Assembly: GCA_964352785.1 (NCBI GenBank)
Contig: CAYGTI010000017.1
Coordinates: 1 to 64,000 of the forward strand
Length of the DNA stretch: 64,000 nucleotides
Origin: JACOMS01 sp964352785
Lineage (GTDB): Bacteria > Pseudomonadota > Alphaproteobacteria > Caulobacterales > Maricaulaceae
Direction: 5' to 3'
Below, piece by piece: positions 1 to 9,792 of the stretch (the first letter of the stretch is position 1; every line of letters begins with the position of its first letter). A program made the translations under genes and the position numbers. The notes under the pieces were generated by a model. It did no database searches, was not told the DNA's origin, and worked only from the letters and a program-made list of their open reading frames with translations.

Positions 1-502
<502 letters not shown>

Positions 503-600
503 TAGATTATTTTGGCGCTCGTGCGCGTTGATTAACACACTTGTTAGTCACGCAAGCGGCCAGACAGACGATTTCTTTACTATAGAACAATTCTTGTAAT

Positions 601-718
601 AACCGGGTGGTTATAGCGAGAGGTCCCCACCCGATCCCATTCCGAACTCGGTCGTTAAGCCTCTTTGCGCCGATGGTACTTTGTCTTAAGGCACGGGAGA
701 GTAGGTCGTCGCCCGGTT
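601..718 (+). rRNA. rrf: 5S ribosomal RNA
   Basis: The core CCCGATCCCATTCCGAACTC near 631-650 is diagnostic of bacterial 5S rRNA. The ends AACCGGG (601-607) and CCCGGTT (712-718) pair to form helix I, which sets the boundaries and gives about 118 bases. It lies about 100 bases after the 23S end in the usual rrn order. No tRNA follows it before the terminator. Confidence 0.95.
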
Positions 719-773
719 TTTACAGAAATTGTCTATAGGTCTATATATTAACCTCCATTATCAAAAAATATTG

Positions 774-810
774 AAACCCCGCTTAGTGAAAACTGGCGGG
801 GTTTTTTATT
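774..810 (+). terminator. Rho-independent terminator of the rrn operon
   Basis: AAACCCCGC (774-782) pairs with GCGGGGTTT (796-804) around a 13-base loop and is followed by a T-rich tail. It lies 56 bases after the 5S gene and would end rRNA transcription before the convergent folC gene. Confidence 0.9.
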
Positions 811-882
811 GTCTAAATTTTGAAGTATGATTTGCTTGATATAGTTAGATCGTGTGAGGAAGCGGTTGTTAAAATGCTATTA

Positions 883-2205
883 TTATGTTGCGTTGATACG
901 CAAAACTTCGCCCGATAGGTATAAAGAACCGCAAATAAGAATCCTTGGAGGTTGATCATGCACATCTTTGATTTGCGCTTGACCCAGTTTTAAAGCGGTC
1001 TTTACGGCATCTTCAACCGTGTCCGCAGTTTGCCCCTTCAGGCCCCGTACTTCAGCGAGTTCGAGTAATGTTTCGGGTGCTAAGGCGGCGTGGTTGGGAA
1101 TATCAATTGCAATAATGCCGCTAGCTAAGCCTTCAAAGCTATCCAGGTAAGCTCCGACATCCTTGCTCGCGAGAATCCCCATAATCATAATTAAGGGCCG
1201 CGGGGCTTTGGCTTCGAGCGCGCTCATAGTGTTTGCCAATGCGCGCCCGGCCTGTGCATTGTGACCGCCGTCAAGCCAAAGCTCCCCGCCGGCGGCGCTC
1301 ACGACATCAGCGAGCCGGCCACTCGTTAGGGCCTGCATCCGCGCGGGCCAGCTCACAGTCTCCAAGCCTTTGGCAATGGCGACAGAATCAATTGTCATGT
1401 GCAAGGCGAGGGCAATAGCTAAGCCGGCGTTGAGTATCTGGTGTGCGCCTGTAAGGTTTGGCGGGGGTAAATCCATAACCTGTGTTTCGTTTTCAAAAAC
1501 TAATCTGCCGCGCTCTGTATAAGCCCTGAAATCCTGCCCCAAAAACTTTGGAGTCAGCCGTAGTTTATTAGCTTCAGCGTCAAGCACTGCATTTACCAAA
1601 GGTGACTGCGAGCCGACAAAAATGGGCGTATGCCATTTCATAATGCCCGCCTTTTCTCTCGCAATGCCGGCGAGGTCACGACCTAGGAATTCAGCGTGGT
1701 CATAATCAATTGGTGTGATACCGGTTGCAGCCGGAGCTTCGATGACATTTGTGGCATCATAGCGCCCGCCCAGCCCGACTTCGATAATACAAATGTCGGC
1801 AGGATTTTCTGAAAATGCGAGGAAGGCGGCAGCGGTTGTAGCCTCAAAGAAAGAGAGCGGCTTGCCGTCATTCGCGGCCCGAACGCGCGTGAGTACATCA
1901 ATCAACGATGCGTCTGATATGTTTTGCGACCTAACAACAATACGCTCGCGAAAATGAATGAGGTGGGGGGAGGTATACACATGGGCCGTCAGGCCTTGGG
2001 CTTCGGCCATGGCGCGTAGAAAAGCGACCGTCGAGCCTTTACCGTTTGTTCCGGCAATATGAACAGTTGGCGGTAGCTTGAGGTGAGGATTGCCGAGCGT
2101 TTTGAGCACTCGCTCAATCCGCTCTAACCCAAGATCAATTTTTTTTGGGTGTAGCGCAGACAACGCAGCAAGTGCGGTGTCAAGCTTGGCTGCTGAATTA
2201 GGCAT
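883..2205 (-). CDS. folC: Bifunctional dihydrofolate synthase / folylpolyglutamate synthase FolC
   Basis: FolC adds glutamate to dihydropteroate and extends the polyglutamate tail of folates in the cytoplasm, using ATP. The Mur-ligase-type P-loop AGTNGKGST lies near residue 52, and the central domain has the GLGGRYDATNV motif typical of FolC. The length of about 440 residues is normal. I prefer the ATG at 2205, which overlaps the accD stop codon (ATGCCTAA), over an in-frame TTG six bases upstream. The accD-folC overlap implies one transcript and translational coupling, an order common in alphaproteobacteria. Confidence 0.95.
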   Translation of the reverse strand: MPNSAAKLDTALAALSALHPKKIDLGLERIERVLKTLGNPHLKLPPTVHIAGTNGKGSTVAFLRAMAEAQGLTAHVYTSPHLIHFRERIVVRSQNISDASLIDVLTRVRAANDGKPLSFFEATTAAAFLAFSENPADICIIEVGLGGRYDATNVIEAPAATGITPIDYDHAEFLGRDLAGIAREKAGIMKWHTPIFVGSQSPLVNAVLDAEANKLRLTPKFLGQDFRAYTERGRLVFENETQVMDLPPPNLTGAHQILNAGLAIALALHMTIDSVAIAKGLETVSWPARMQALTSGRLADVVSAAGGELWLDGGHNAQAGRALANTMSALEAKAPRPLIMIMGILASKDVGAYLDSFEGLASGIIAIDIPNHAALAPETLLELAEVRGLKGQTADTVEDAVKTALKLGQAQIKDVHDQPPRILICGSLYLSGEVLRINAT

Positions 2206-3082
2206 TTTCAAGAGACAACGTGTGTAGTCCTATGGCCTCAGTCTTCAGCAACACAGATAAGATTTTCCCCAGCGCCTGCCGTAAATCTTTCCGGGCAACG
2301 ACCTGATCAACCATGCCTTTTTCCTGAAGATATTCAGCGCGTTGAAAGCCTTCTGGTAATTTTTCACGGATAGTATCTTCAATAACGCGCGGCCCGGCAA
2401 AACAAATCAGAGCGCCGGGTTCAGCGAGGTGAATATCACCGAGCATCGCATAGCTCGCTGTCACGCCGCCTGTTGTTGGGTCGCAAAGAACAACAATATA
2501 AGGCAGATTGGCTTCCCGGAGTTCCTGCACAGCAATGGTCGTGCGCGGCATTTGCATGAGTGATAAAGCGCCTTCTTGCATACGCGCGCCGCCTGCAGCG
2601 GTAAACGCGATCAGCGGCAAACCTCGGTCAACGGCGACTTCGGCGGCTTGAATAAATCCCTCTCCTGCAGCCATCCCAAGAGATCCACCCATGAAAGCAA
2701 AATTTTGCACAAGAACTACAGTGTCTATGCCATGAATACGACCAATACCGATGGACATAGCATCATTGTCTCCCGTCTTGGCGCGCGCGGCTTTGAGGCG
2801 TTCCGAGTATTTTTTGTCATCCTTGAATTTCAGAGGATCCTTGGCAACTTCGGGTATCGGGACTGTCTCATATTCGCCGTCATCAAATGTGTAATTCATG
2901 CGCTCTTTTGGTCCTATTCGCATGTGATGCCCTGAAGGTGTAACATGTAACAAACCGGGTAAATCGGCGGCGAAGACCATCTCACCGGACTTTGGGCATT
3001 TAATCCAAAGGTTATCCGGGCTGTCCTTTTTGGAGAATATGTTTTTTACGCCCGGAGGGGCTATCTTTTTAATCCAGCTCAT
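2198..3082 (-). CDS. accD: Acetyl-CoA carboxylase carboxyltransferase subunit beta AccD
   Basis: AccD is the beta half of the carboxyltransferase that moves CO2 from biotin to acetyl-CoA to make malonyl-CoA for fatty acid synthesis. The crotonase-type fold is clear: AGGARMQEG, then the PTTGGVTASYA oxyanion region and GFAGPRVIE-like residues (here CFAGPRVIE). The length, 294 residues, is normal. The N-terminal zinc ribbon of the E. coli enzyme is degenerate: only Cys29 remains of four expected cysteines, the others being Ser, Thr or absent. From memory other alphaproteobacteria show similar loss, so this is probably a lineage trait. The ATG at 3082 has an AGGA ribosome site upstream. Confidence 0.96.
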   Translation of the reverse strand: MSWIKKIAPPGVKNIFSKKDSPDNLWIKCPKSGEMVFAADLPGLLHVTPSGHHMRIGPKERMNYTFDDGEYETVPIPEVAKDPLKFKDDKKYSERLKAARAKTGDNDAMSIGIGRIHGIDTVVLVQNFAFMGGSLGMAAGEGFIQAAEVAVDRGLPLIAFTAAGGARMQEGALSLMQMPRTTIAVQELREANLPYIVVLCDPTTGGVTASYAMLGDIHLAEPGALICFAGPRVIEDTIREKLPEGFQRAEYLQEKGMVDQVVARKDLRQALGKILSVLLKTEAIGLHTLSLENA

Positions 3083-3118
3083 ACTTTAATCCTGCCTGAA
3101 AACTGGGTTTCTATCAAT

Positions 3119-3850
3119 TTAAAACTGATCTTTTGCCGCGCGCCGCTGGCCAAGTTCAACGCTGCTGCTTGCGCGCATGAAGGGGTTCGTGCGTTTCTCC
3201 ATGCCAATAGTTGACGGAACAGTTGGAAGGTTTTTTTTACGCAAATTGTGTGCCAATCCAACATAATCTACTAGGTCTTGATTATCTGGCTCTACGGTGA
3301 CGGCAAAGGATGCGTTTGATAATGTATATTCATGGGCGCAATAGACTTTAGTCTCATCGGGCAGCTTTGCGAGTTTTTGCAAGCTGTCGTGCATTTGCGC
3401 AGGTGTGCCCTCGAACAGTCGGCCGCACCCTAAAACAAATAATGTGTCTCCGACAAAAGCCGCGCTTGCGGAAGGGACGTAGTAGACAATATGGCTGGTG
3501 GTGTGACCGGGTGTATTTATGACCTGAACGTCATGGTCGCCAAACGTGAAGGTATCACCGCCCTGGACGCCGTGCGTCAGTCCCGGCATACGTTTTTTGT
3601 CATGACCGGGGCCTAGAATTTGTACACCAAACGTCTCTGCCAGTTCAAGATTTCCGCCCACATGATCAAAATGATGATGCGTATTCCAGATGTGTGTCAG
3701 CTTCCAGCCTTTCGCCTCGCAAGCTGCTATGATCTTGGAGGCGTCCGGCGTATCAATCGCTGCTGTCTCATTTGTGTCAGGACTGTGGATGAGGAAGCCG
3801 TAATTATCCATCAGGCAAGGAAACATTTCGATTTCAAGCGGCGCGGCCAT
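3119..3850 (-). CDS. gloB: Hydroxyacylglutathione hydrolase (glyoxalase II) GloB
   Basis: Glyoxalase II hydrolyses S-D-lactoylglutathione to D-lactate and glutathione, the second step of methylglyoxal detoxification. The metallo-beta-lactamase-fold signature THHHFDH occupies residues 57-63 and binds the binuclear metal centre. NTPGHT, GDTLF with CGRLFEG, and CAHEYT follow in the family order. The length, 243 residues, is normal. Its ATG shares one base with the stop codon of the upstream TPR gene (TAATG), so the two are probably translationally coupled. A cytoplasmic location is expected because no signal peptide is visible. Confidence 0.95.
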   Translation of the reverse strand: MAAPLEIEMFPCLMDNYGFLIHSPDTNETAAIDTPDASKIIAACEAKGWKLTHIWNTHHHFDHVGGNLELAETFGVQILGPGHDKKRMPGLTHGVQGGDTFTFGDHDVQVINTPGHTTSHIVYYVPSASAAFVGDTLFVLGCGRLFEGTPAQMHDSLQKLAKLPDETKVYCAHEYTLSNASFAVTVEPDNQDLVDYVGLAHNLRKKNLPTVPSTIGMEKRTNPFMRASSSVELGQRRAAKDQF

Positions 3851-4617
3851 TATAAAACCTCGCCGTCAATTTGTATTTTCAGAGTTTCAACGCGCGCTTT
3901 GATCGCAGGATGTTCCGGATAAATCGCTAAAGCTTCGACATAGGTTTCATAGGCTTGCGCGCTACGCCCCAACTTTTCCAGAACATTGCCCATTGTCCAA
4001 AGCGCGTAAAATTCGCGGGGTTCAAAGATGAGGGCTTTTGCACTTTCAGCTAGGGCGCGATCATAGTCTTCTTCTTCCATGGCAAGGCGCGCCGAGCGGG
4101 CCCAGCCTTCGGCATAATCGGGCAAGAGAGTTGTGACGTGGTCGTACATGCGGCGTGCGGCTTCTGTCTCGCCGCGCTTTTCATAAGCTGTTCCTCGCAA
4201 TAAAATCATGTCGACAGTCGAAGAGCCGGAGTCGAGCCAAAGGGCCCAAACTTCTTCGGCGATCAGGTTGGCTGCATCCGCTTCGGTTTCATTTTTGAGT
4301 CGTTCAAAAAGGACATCTAGGCGGATGTTGCGCTCGGTTTTTTTTGTGACTTGCGAATAATCTGGCTTGTTATTAAGAACACCTTGTAACTCTGTATCAA
4401 CGGACCGAGGAAGCGTCGTCTCATTATCAGCGTTAGTATGAGGAGGTCTAGGGCTTGGCGTCAAAGACGGCACATCCTTATTGAGCGGCGGTACGACGTC
4501 ATCAAGCTTTTCGTCTTGAGAACCGACCGGAGGCCCGTTTTGAGCATAGGCAATGCCGTCTATGTAAAATAAAGGCAGGGCTGCGAGAGCTGTGATGAAC
4601 AGGCGAGTATATCTCAT
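3850..4617 (-). CDS. Periplasmic tetratricopeptide-repeat protein
   Basis: The chosen start at 4617 gives an N-terminal signal peptide (MRYTRLFITALAALPLFYI, predicted cleavage after an AYA motif). A proline-rich, acidic linker follows, then at least three TPR-like helical repeats near residues 120-245, with patterns such as AEGWARSARLAMEEEDYDRA. In-frame starts further upstream (ATG 4683, TTG 4692) would put a charged extension before the signal sequence. Proteins of this layout are common in alphaproteobacteria, but the specific function is unknown. It precedes gloB with overlapping stop and start codons. Confidence 0.8.
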   Translation of the reverse strand: MRYTRLFITALAALPLFYIDGIAYAQNGPPVGSQDEKLDDVVPPLNKDVPSLTPSPRPPHTNADNETTLPRSVDTELQGVLNNKPDYSQVTKKTERNIRLDVLFERLKNETEADAANLIAEEVWALWLDSGSSTVDMILLRGTAYEKRGETEAARRMYDHVTTLLPDYAEGWARSARLAMEEEDYDRALAESAKALIFEPREFYALWTMGNVLEKLGRSAQAYETYVEALAIYPEHPAIKARVETLKIQIDGEVL

Positions 4618-4698
4618 AACGCCAGATACAATGACGCCCCTAACCAGATATGGCAAGAGGCGTAGACAGTCTTTGCGGAGCATAGGCCCCAACGCGTA

Positions 4699-4824
4699 CT
4701 AACCTTGACGGGCTTTAAACCGTGGGTCAGTTTTGTTTATGACATAAAGGCGACCTTTGCGGCGCACAACTTGACAATCGCGGTGACGGTTCTTGAGTGA
4801 TTTTAAAGAGCTACGGACTTTCAT
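4699..4824 (-). CDS. rpmJ: 50S ribosomal protein bL36 (RpmJ)
   Basis: A 41-residue reading frame begins MKVRSSLKSLKNRHRDC and ends DPRFKARQG, matching the 41-residue alphaproteobacterial form of bL36, with VVRRKGRLYVINK in the middle. The protein sits in the large ribosomal subunit near domain V of 23S rRNA. A second in-frame ATG at 4839 would add five residues (MKAKT); the shorter form fits the family better. As is common in this class, the gene stands alone and is not part of the spc operon. It is followed directly by the TPR gene. Confidence 0.96.
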   Translation of the reverse strand: MKVRSSLKSLKNRHRDCQVVRRKGRLYVINKTDPRFKARQG

Positions 4825-5030
4825 GGTCTTGGCTTTCATATATTCAAAATTCAATGGCGCTCATTAGAGGGCTGAAAAGCCCGAGTCAATGGGTTTTTGG
4901 GGCTTTGTATGGCATCTAAGAGCCAAAAATGCAGACTACGCTTTTTGTTCGTCCACACTCAATTCGTATTTGGAAATTGACCTTTTGCGTAATTCTGACA
5001 CGATATCTCAAAAGACGAAATGAGGGATTT

Positions 5031-6794
5031 ATGTTGAACCGTATTTGGATGCCTGTAATTGTGGGGATGAGTCTGGTCGGGCTTTGTTATGCCAAAGAGC
5101 CTGCTGGTGAATTGCCCGGTGCCAATGCTGTGATGAGCTTTGACTCTCGCTTCCATCCCGTGATTGCACTGAACGGTATGGTCGCGGCGCAAGACCGGAT
5201 CGCGGCAGAAGTTGGCCGGGACATTCTTGTGCGCGGCGGCAATGCCATTGATGCCGCTGTTGCGACGGGCTTTGCTCTTGCTGTGACCCACCCTCAGGCG
5301 GGTAATTTAGGCGGAGGCGGGTTTATGATGGTCTCGCTACCAGGGCAAGATGAGGTTATCGCGATTGATTTTCGCGAAATGGCACCCGCCAAAGCAGCCC
5401 GGGATATGTATCTAGGGCCTGACGGCGAGGTTGATAACCAGCTTGCGCAGTATTCTCACCTGTCCGCGGGCGTGCCGGGGACTGTCATGGGGTTGCTTGA
5501 GGCTCTAGAGACTTATGGTACCATGTCCCGTAGGCAAGTCATTAGTCCCGCCATAAAGTTAGCCTATCAGGGGTTTCCGGTTAGCTATGGCCTTTCAGCG
5601 TCGCTATCCGCCAATAAGGCCGTAATGTCCACTGACCCGTCCACGCTGGATTATTTTTTCCCTATTGATCACAAGGCGCCCGTTCCGGGAGATATACTTG
5701 TACAAAAAGACTTGGCGCAAACTTTGCGCCGGATTGTCAAGGACGGCACTGATGGATTTTACAAAGGCAAAACTGCAAAACTGCTGTTGGCGGAGATAGA
5801 AGCCGGCGGGGGTATCATGACACAAGCCGATCTTGATAATTATAAAACAGTGATACGTTCGGCGGTCACCGGAAATTATAATGGATATGAAATAGCCTCT
5901 ATGCCGCCGCCCTCGTCTGGTGGTGTTCACATTGTGCAAATGCTCAATATTCTCTCCGGCTACGATCTCCAAGCGGATGGGCATAACAGCGCCAATTATT
6001 TGCACAAACTCACCGAGGCCATGCGGCGGGCTTATGCGGATCGGTCTAAATATCTGGGCGATCCGGATTTCTTCGATGTTCCAGTGGATGAGTTGATAGA
6101 TCAGACTTACGCAGACTATTTGCGCACAACAATTGATCTGGAACGTGCAAGTTTATCGTCCGACATCGGCCCGGCCCAATCTCTCCCGTATGAAAGCAAT
6201 GAAACAACCCATTACTCCGTCATGGACAAGTACGGGAATGCCGTCTCAGTGACGTATACGCTGAACTTTTCTTATGGCAGTGGATTTACAGTCGATGGGG
6301 CGGGGTTCCTGCTGAACAATGAAATGGATGATTTTTCGGCAAAGCCTGGATCACCCAACGGATATGGCCTGATTGGCGGCATTGCTAACCAAATTGAACC
6401 CGGAAAGCGGCCTCTTTCGTCCATGACGCCGTTAATCATGAAAAAAGACGGCCGCGCTGTGCTGGCAACGGGCAGTCCGGGCGGTAGTACGATTATCACG
6501 GCCGTATTGCAGATGGTACTAAATGTGGCCGAATTTGATATGAATGTGGCTCAGGCGACAGCCGCCGCGCGTATGCATCACCAATGGCTACCAGATATTG
6601 TCATCACCGAGCCGGGGGTTAGTCAAGATACTCTCAATATTTTAGCTTCGCGCGGGTTTATTATACCGCGTACAGATAATGGCGATTATGCCCGTACGGT
6701 TTTGGGGCGGGTTAATTCCGTCGCGTACAAAGACGGTGTATTCCAAGGGGCTGCAGATTCGCGCGGGCCCAAGTCTGCAGCAGCGGGTTATTAA
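5031..6794 (+). CDS. ggt: Gamma-glutamyltranspeptidase (glutathione hydrolase)
   Basis: GGT cleaves the gamma-glutamyl bond of glutathione and related compounds in the periplasm and matures by self-cleavage into two subunits. The ATG at 5031 has a GAGGG site at 5022-5026 and gives a signal peptide ending near CYAKE. The large-subunit AVTHPQAGNLGGGGFM motif is present. The small subunit starts at the predicted nucleophile Thr392 in ETTHYSVMDKYGNAVSVTYT. MDDFSAKPG, KRPLSSMTP and TGSPGG follow, all close to the E. coli enzyme. With this start the protein has 587 residues, normal for the family. A longer in-frame ORF from 4929 lacks a signal sequence at its start. Confidence 0.95.
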   Translation: MLNRIWMPVIVGMSLVGLCYAKEPAGELPGANAVMSFDSRFHPVIALNGMVAAQDRIAAEVGRDILVRGGNAIDAAVATGFALAVTHPQAGNLGGGGFMMVSLPGQDEVIAIDFREMAPAKAARDMYLGPDGEVDNQLAQYSHLSAGVPGTVMGLLEALETYGTMSRRQVISPAIKLAYQGFPVSYGLSASLSANKAVMSTDPSTLDYFFPIDHKAPVPGDILVQKDLAQTLRRIVKDGTDGFYKGKTAKLLLAEIEAGGGIMTQADLDNYKTVIRSAVTGNYNGYEIASMPPPSSGGVHIVQMLNILSGYDLQADGHNSANYLHKLTEAMRRAYADRSKYLGDPDFFDVPVDELIDQTYADYLRTTIDLERASLSSDIGPAQSLPYESNETTHYSVMDKYGNAVSVTYTLNFSYGSGFTVDGAGFLLNNEMDDFSAKPGSPNGYGLIGGIANQIEPGKRPLSSMTPLIMKKDGRAVLATGSPGGSTIITAVLQMVLNVAEFDMNVAQATAAARMHHQWLPDIVITEPGVSQDTLNILASRGFIIPRTDNGDYARTVLGRVNSVAYKDGVFQGAADSRGPKSAAAGY

Positions 6795-6903
6795 AAGCTA
6801 AATTTTAGTCTGTATGAACGTTATGAAAATATGCGATAAAAGCCTTAAGCCTGACGCGGTATTGAGTAAGGTTATCAGGACTTAGAATCAGCAAGAGACA
6901 GAC

Positions 6904-7506
6904 ATGCCGCATACTGCCAGTCCGGAAATAGAACGCCTCATTAGTCTGTTGTCAAAATTACCGGGTCTCGGCCCGCGGTCTGCGCGGCGGGCGGCGCTGG
7001 ATCTCATCCGAAAACGGGACGTCGTCATGCGCCCTTTAGCCGAGGCCATGGCTCTCGCGGCGGAACGCATTAAAACTTGCGGGGTATGCGGTAATATAGA
7101 TGTGAACGACCCTTGCGCTATTTGTGCTGCGCCGGGCCGTGACAAGAGCGTTATATGCGTCGTGCAAGATGTGGGCGATCTGTGGGCGCTTGAGCGCGCT
7201 GGAGCCTATCGCGGGCAGTATCATGTGCTCGGCGGAACATTATCGGCGATTGATGGTGTGCGGCCAGAGGATTTGCGTATATCAGGCCTGATCTCGCGCG
7301 TGGAAAGCGGCGATATTTCCGAGGTGATCTTGGCGATGAACGCAACTGTGGACGGGCAAACTACGGCGCATTACATAACAGATCACTTGGAAAAAAATGA
7401 TGTGAATATCTCCCGCTTGGCGCACGGTGTGCCTGTGGGCGGGGAGCTTGATTATCTTGATGACGGTACAATAACTGCTGCGCTCAAGAGCCGAAGACCT
7501 TTTTAA
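6904..7506 (+). CDS. recR: Recombination mediator protein RecR
   Basis: RecR works with RecO and RecF to load RecA onto SSB-coated gaps. The N-terminal helix-hairpin-helix (LSKLPGLGPRSARRAAL) is followed by a zinc finger with Cys59, Cys62, Cys71 and Cys74. A Toprim domain then begins around VICVVQDVGDLWALE and ends with LAHGVPVGGELDYLDDGTI. At 200 residues it is normal length. The usual alphaproteobacterial partner dnaX and ybaB/EbfC genes are not upstream; a ggt gene is there instead. Confidence 0.96.
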   Translation: MPHTASPEIERLISLLSKLPGLGPRSARRAALDLIRKRDVVMRPLAEAMALAAERIKTCGVCGNIDVNDPCAICAAPGRDKSVICVVQDVGDLWALERAGAYRGQYHVLGGTLSAIDGVRPEDLRISGLISRVESGDISEVILAMNATVDGQTTAHYITDHLEKNDVNISRLAHGVPVGGELDYLDDGTITAALKSRRPF

Positions 7507-8111
7507 TGCAGGCACTACGCAATAATATCAAAGCGACACCGGCTCTGATTTTTTTGCTGCTCGTCAATCTAATCCCGGTTCTGGGTGTCTGGCTGCTCTC
7601 GTGGGATATTGCAACCATCATCGTACTCTATTGGCTCGAAACAGTGATTATTGGTCTGGTCAACATTCCTAAAATGTGGGCTTGCGAAGGCGGGGTTGGC
7701 ACAAAAGTCTTCATCACTCTATTTTTCCTTTTTCACTTCGGTATGTTTTCTTGGGGACACTTGACCTTTCTTATCCAAATGTTTGATGCGGGCCGGATTA
7801 TAGGCGGTCTTAGAGACGGTGGACCTGTGGTGTGGACCGCCGCATCACTGTTAATCAGTCATTTATTTTCTATGATTGTGAATTTCTTTGGACAGAAAGA
7901 ATATAAGGGCCGCGCCGTAAATACGCAGATGTTCTTCCCGTACGGTCGCATCGTGGTGATGCATATTGTCATAATATTTGGCGGCGTACTGGTGATGTCA
8001 TTCGGAGCGCCTGTTTTGGCGCTGCTGCTTTTAATCGGTTTAAAGATTATCATGGATATGACAGCACATAGTTTGGAGCACAGCGGGAAGCCTATGCACA
8101 TGATGAAATAA
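7506..8111 (+). CDS. Integral membrane protein, DUF6498-like
   Basis: The 201-residue protein has about five or six hydrophobic segments, including residues near 13-33, 35-55, 75-95, 150-175 and 180-190. The early stretch with W, YWLETVIIGLVNI and KMW, then FFLFHFGMF, resembles the DUF6498 membrane family as I recall it; I could not run a search. Its ATG overlaps the last base of the recR stop codon, suggesting coupling. Function is unknown. The C-terminus is histidine- and methionine-rich (HSLEHSGKPMHMMK). Confidence 0.75.
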   Translation: MQALRNNIKATPALIFLLLVNLIPVLGVWLLSWDIATIIVLYWLETVIIGLVNIPKMWACEGGVGTKVFITLFFLFHFGMFSWGHLTFLIQMFDAGRIIGGLRDGGPVVWTAASLLISHLFSMIVNFFGQKEYKGRAVNTQMFFPYGRIVVMHIVIIFGGVLVMSFGAPVLALLLLIGLKIIMDMTAHSLEHSGKPMHMMK

Positions 8112-8117
8112 CCGGGA

Positions 8118-8456
8118 TTATATTTCTTCGATGACCGACGTGCCTTTCGCGTGTGTTCCGCAGGTCCATTGCCAACGCTCGTGCAACCTTATTTTACCAT
8201 TTGGCAGAATTTCCGGTCGGGATTTGCAGCGCCCCGTCATCAAGAACCCGTCAAGATTGACGTGGTGATAGCGCATATTGATATGACCCTTTTCGTCAAC
8301 CAAGCCAATTAAGTGCCCATAGTCGATCTCCCCGCCGGAATAGTCTGCGGTCAAAAGGTCGCCTTTTTGTGTATAGCGGAAAATGGTTTCTCCGCTGGTC
8401 TCGCTGCCTTTACTGGCCTGCACTGGGCGAAAGAGCCGTCCATCATAATAAATCAT
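8118..8456 (-). CDS. Small conserved protein, MORN-like / 'N-acetylglutamate synthase'-labelled family
   Basis: This 112-residue protein begins MIYYDGRLFRPVQ and has a repeating beta-strand pattern with GEIDYGHLIGLVDEKGHINMRYHHVN and PEILPNGKIRLHERWQW. I recognise the pattern from small bacterial proteins often labelled N-acetylglutamate synthase in databases. That label looks misleading, since no acetyltransferase motif is visible. The gene starts about 10 bases after rmuC ends on the same strand and converges with the membrane protein gene to its left. Function unknown. Confidence 0.75.
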   Translation of the reverse strand: MIYYDGRLFRPVQASKGSETSGETIFRYTQKGDLLTADYSGGEIDYGHLIGLVDEKGHINMRYHHVNLDGFLMTGRCKSRPEILPNGKIRLHERWQWTCGTHAKGTSVIEEI

Positions 8457-8466
8457 ATGCCGTTTT

Positions 8467-9594
8467 TCATGCGCCTGTTTGCCGGAAATCTGTCACATTT
8501 GGCGTAGCGGGCGCGTCTTCCATATCTAAAGCCTCAATTTTATCGGCGCGTTTAGTGATTTTTTCCGTTGAAATACGGATTTTACGAATGTCTTCGCTGG
8601 ATTGATTAAAGTGCTGTTGAAGCTTGCTAACCCGGTCATCAAGAAGTGTAACGTCCTTGGCCATCATGCCGACTTCTTTCTGGATGATATGGGCCTGTTC
8701 TCTCATCTGCGCGTCTTTCATCACAGCGCGCATGGTGTGAAGCGTCGCCATAAAGGTCGTTGGGGATACAATCATGACCTTTTGAGAAAACCCCTCTTCT
8801 ATGATGTGGGGGAAATGGGCATAAAGCTCCGCGTAGACCGCTTCGCTCGGCAGAAACAAAAGCGCCACATCATGTGTTTCGCCAAAAATCAAATACTTGC
8901 TTGCAACGGCTTTGAGATGGAGACGCACGTCGCGGGCAAAGTCGCGCTGAGCGGACGTTTCGTCTGTATCTGATGTGGGATCCGAGAGCCGCCTCCAAGA
9001 TTCAAGGGGAAACTTGCTATCAACGGCCACGTCGCCTTGATCACCTGGCAAGTGTATCAGAGCGTCAACGCGTTTGCCGTTAGATAACGTTGCTTGAAAT
9101 GTATAAGATGAGGACGGGAGGTAATCCTCGATCAAGTCCTGCATTTGCTTTTCGCCAAATGCGCCGCGCGCTTGTTTGTTTGAGAGCAGGTTTTGCAGAC
9201 CTGAGACCTCGCCTGATAATGTTTCAATGTTTTTTTGCGCGCGGTCAATCAAGGCGAGACGTTCGTGGAGTTGTTTGAGGTTGGCCGAATTGCGCTCCTG
9301 CGTTTCGGTGATAGATCGCCCGACCCGCTCCGAGACTTGCGACAAGCGGCTATCGAGTGATTCGCGAAACAAGGTGTCGCGCTGCGCTGTGTCTTCAGCA
9401 AATTGCGATAGGCGGCCTTGCAGCGCGTTTTGCCTGTCTGTCATGTCCGAAAGATGCACTTTAAGATCACGCGCGCCGCGCCGCGTTATCACCAACGTCA
9501 GCATTGCGCCAATTAACATCAATGTTAGGCCGAGAATAAGTTCGACGAGACTAATTTCTAGGCCCTGATATGATATGATGGAGTCCATACGCAT
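8467..9594 (-). CDS. rmuC: DNA recombination protein RmuC
   Basis: RmuC is a membrane-anchored, coiled-coil protein with a nuclease-like domain; loss in E. coli raises recombination at inverted repeats. An N-terminal hydrophobic anchor (SLVELILGLTLMLIGAMLTLVI) is followed by a coiled-coil region to about residue 130. The RmuC domain contains DALIHLPGDQGDVAVDSKFPLESW, whose D...DSK pattern matches the PD-(D/E)XK core, and VSPTTFMATLHTMR. The start is uncertain among ATG 9594, ATG 9588 and GTG 9603; I chose 9594. Confidence 0.92.
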   Translation of the reverse strand: MRMDSIISYQGLEISLVELILGLTLMLIGAMLTLVITRRGARDLKVHLSDMTDRQNALQGRLSQFAEDTAQRDTLFRESLDSRLSQVSERVGRSITETQERNSANLKQLHERLALIDRAQKNIETLSGEVSGLQNLLSNKQARGAFGEKQMQDLIEDYLPSSSYTFQATLSNGKRVDALIHLPGDQGDVAVDSKFPLESWRRLSDPTSDTDETSAQRDFARDVRLHLKAVASKYLIFGETHDVALLFLPSEAVYAELYAHFPHIIEEGFSQKVMIVSPTTFMATLHTMRAVMKDAQMREQAHIIQKEVGMMAKDVTLLDDRVSKLQQHFNQSSEDIRKIRISTEKITKRADKIEALDMEDAPATPNVTDFRQTGA

Positions 9595-9792
9595 CAGTCC
9601 CACACTTTGACGTTATGCGCAATTCACTGGAGTGTTGAATTTTGAGCTATGTATAACTTAGGGCGGAAATAAGGCAGGTATTGTCAAAACACGGCCATAA
9701 TCGATTGTTAATCATGTTTTCGTAAGACCACTATAACCGCTTTTGATGTGGGCGTAGTCGTCAGATTCACGTTAAAGGCTGGGGAGATAATG

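Noticed and set aside
719..882. A tRNA gene after the 5S gene
   Set aside because: No cloverleaf or TTCGAATC-type T-loop is visible; only the terminator hairpin is present.
8118..8456. N-acetylglutamate synthase activity for the 112-residue protein
   Set aside because: The label exists for this family, but no GNAT acetyl-CoA motif is visible and the strand-repeat pattern does not fit an acetyltransferase.
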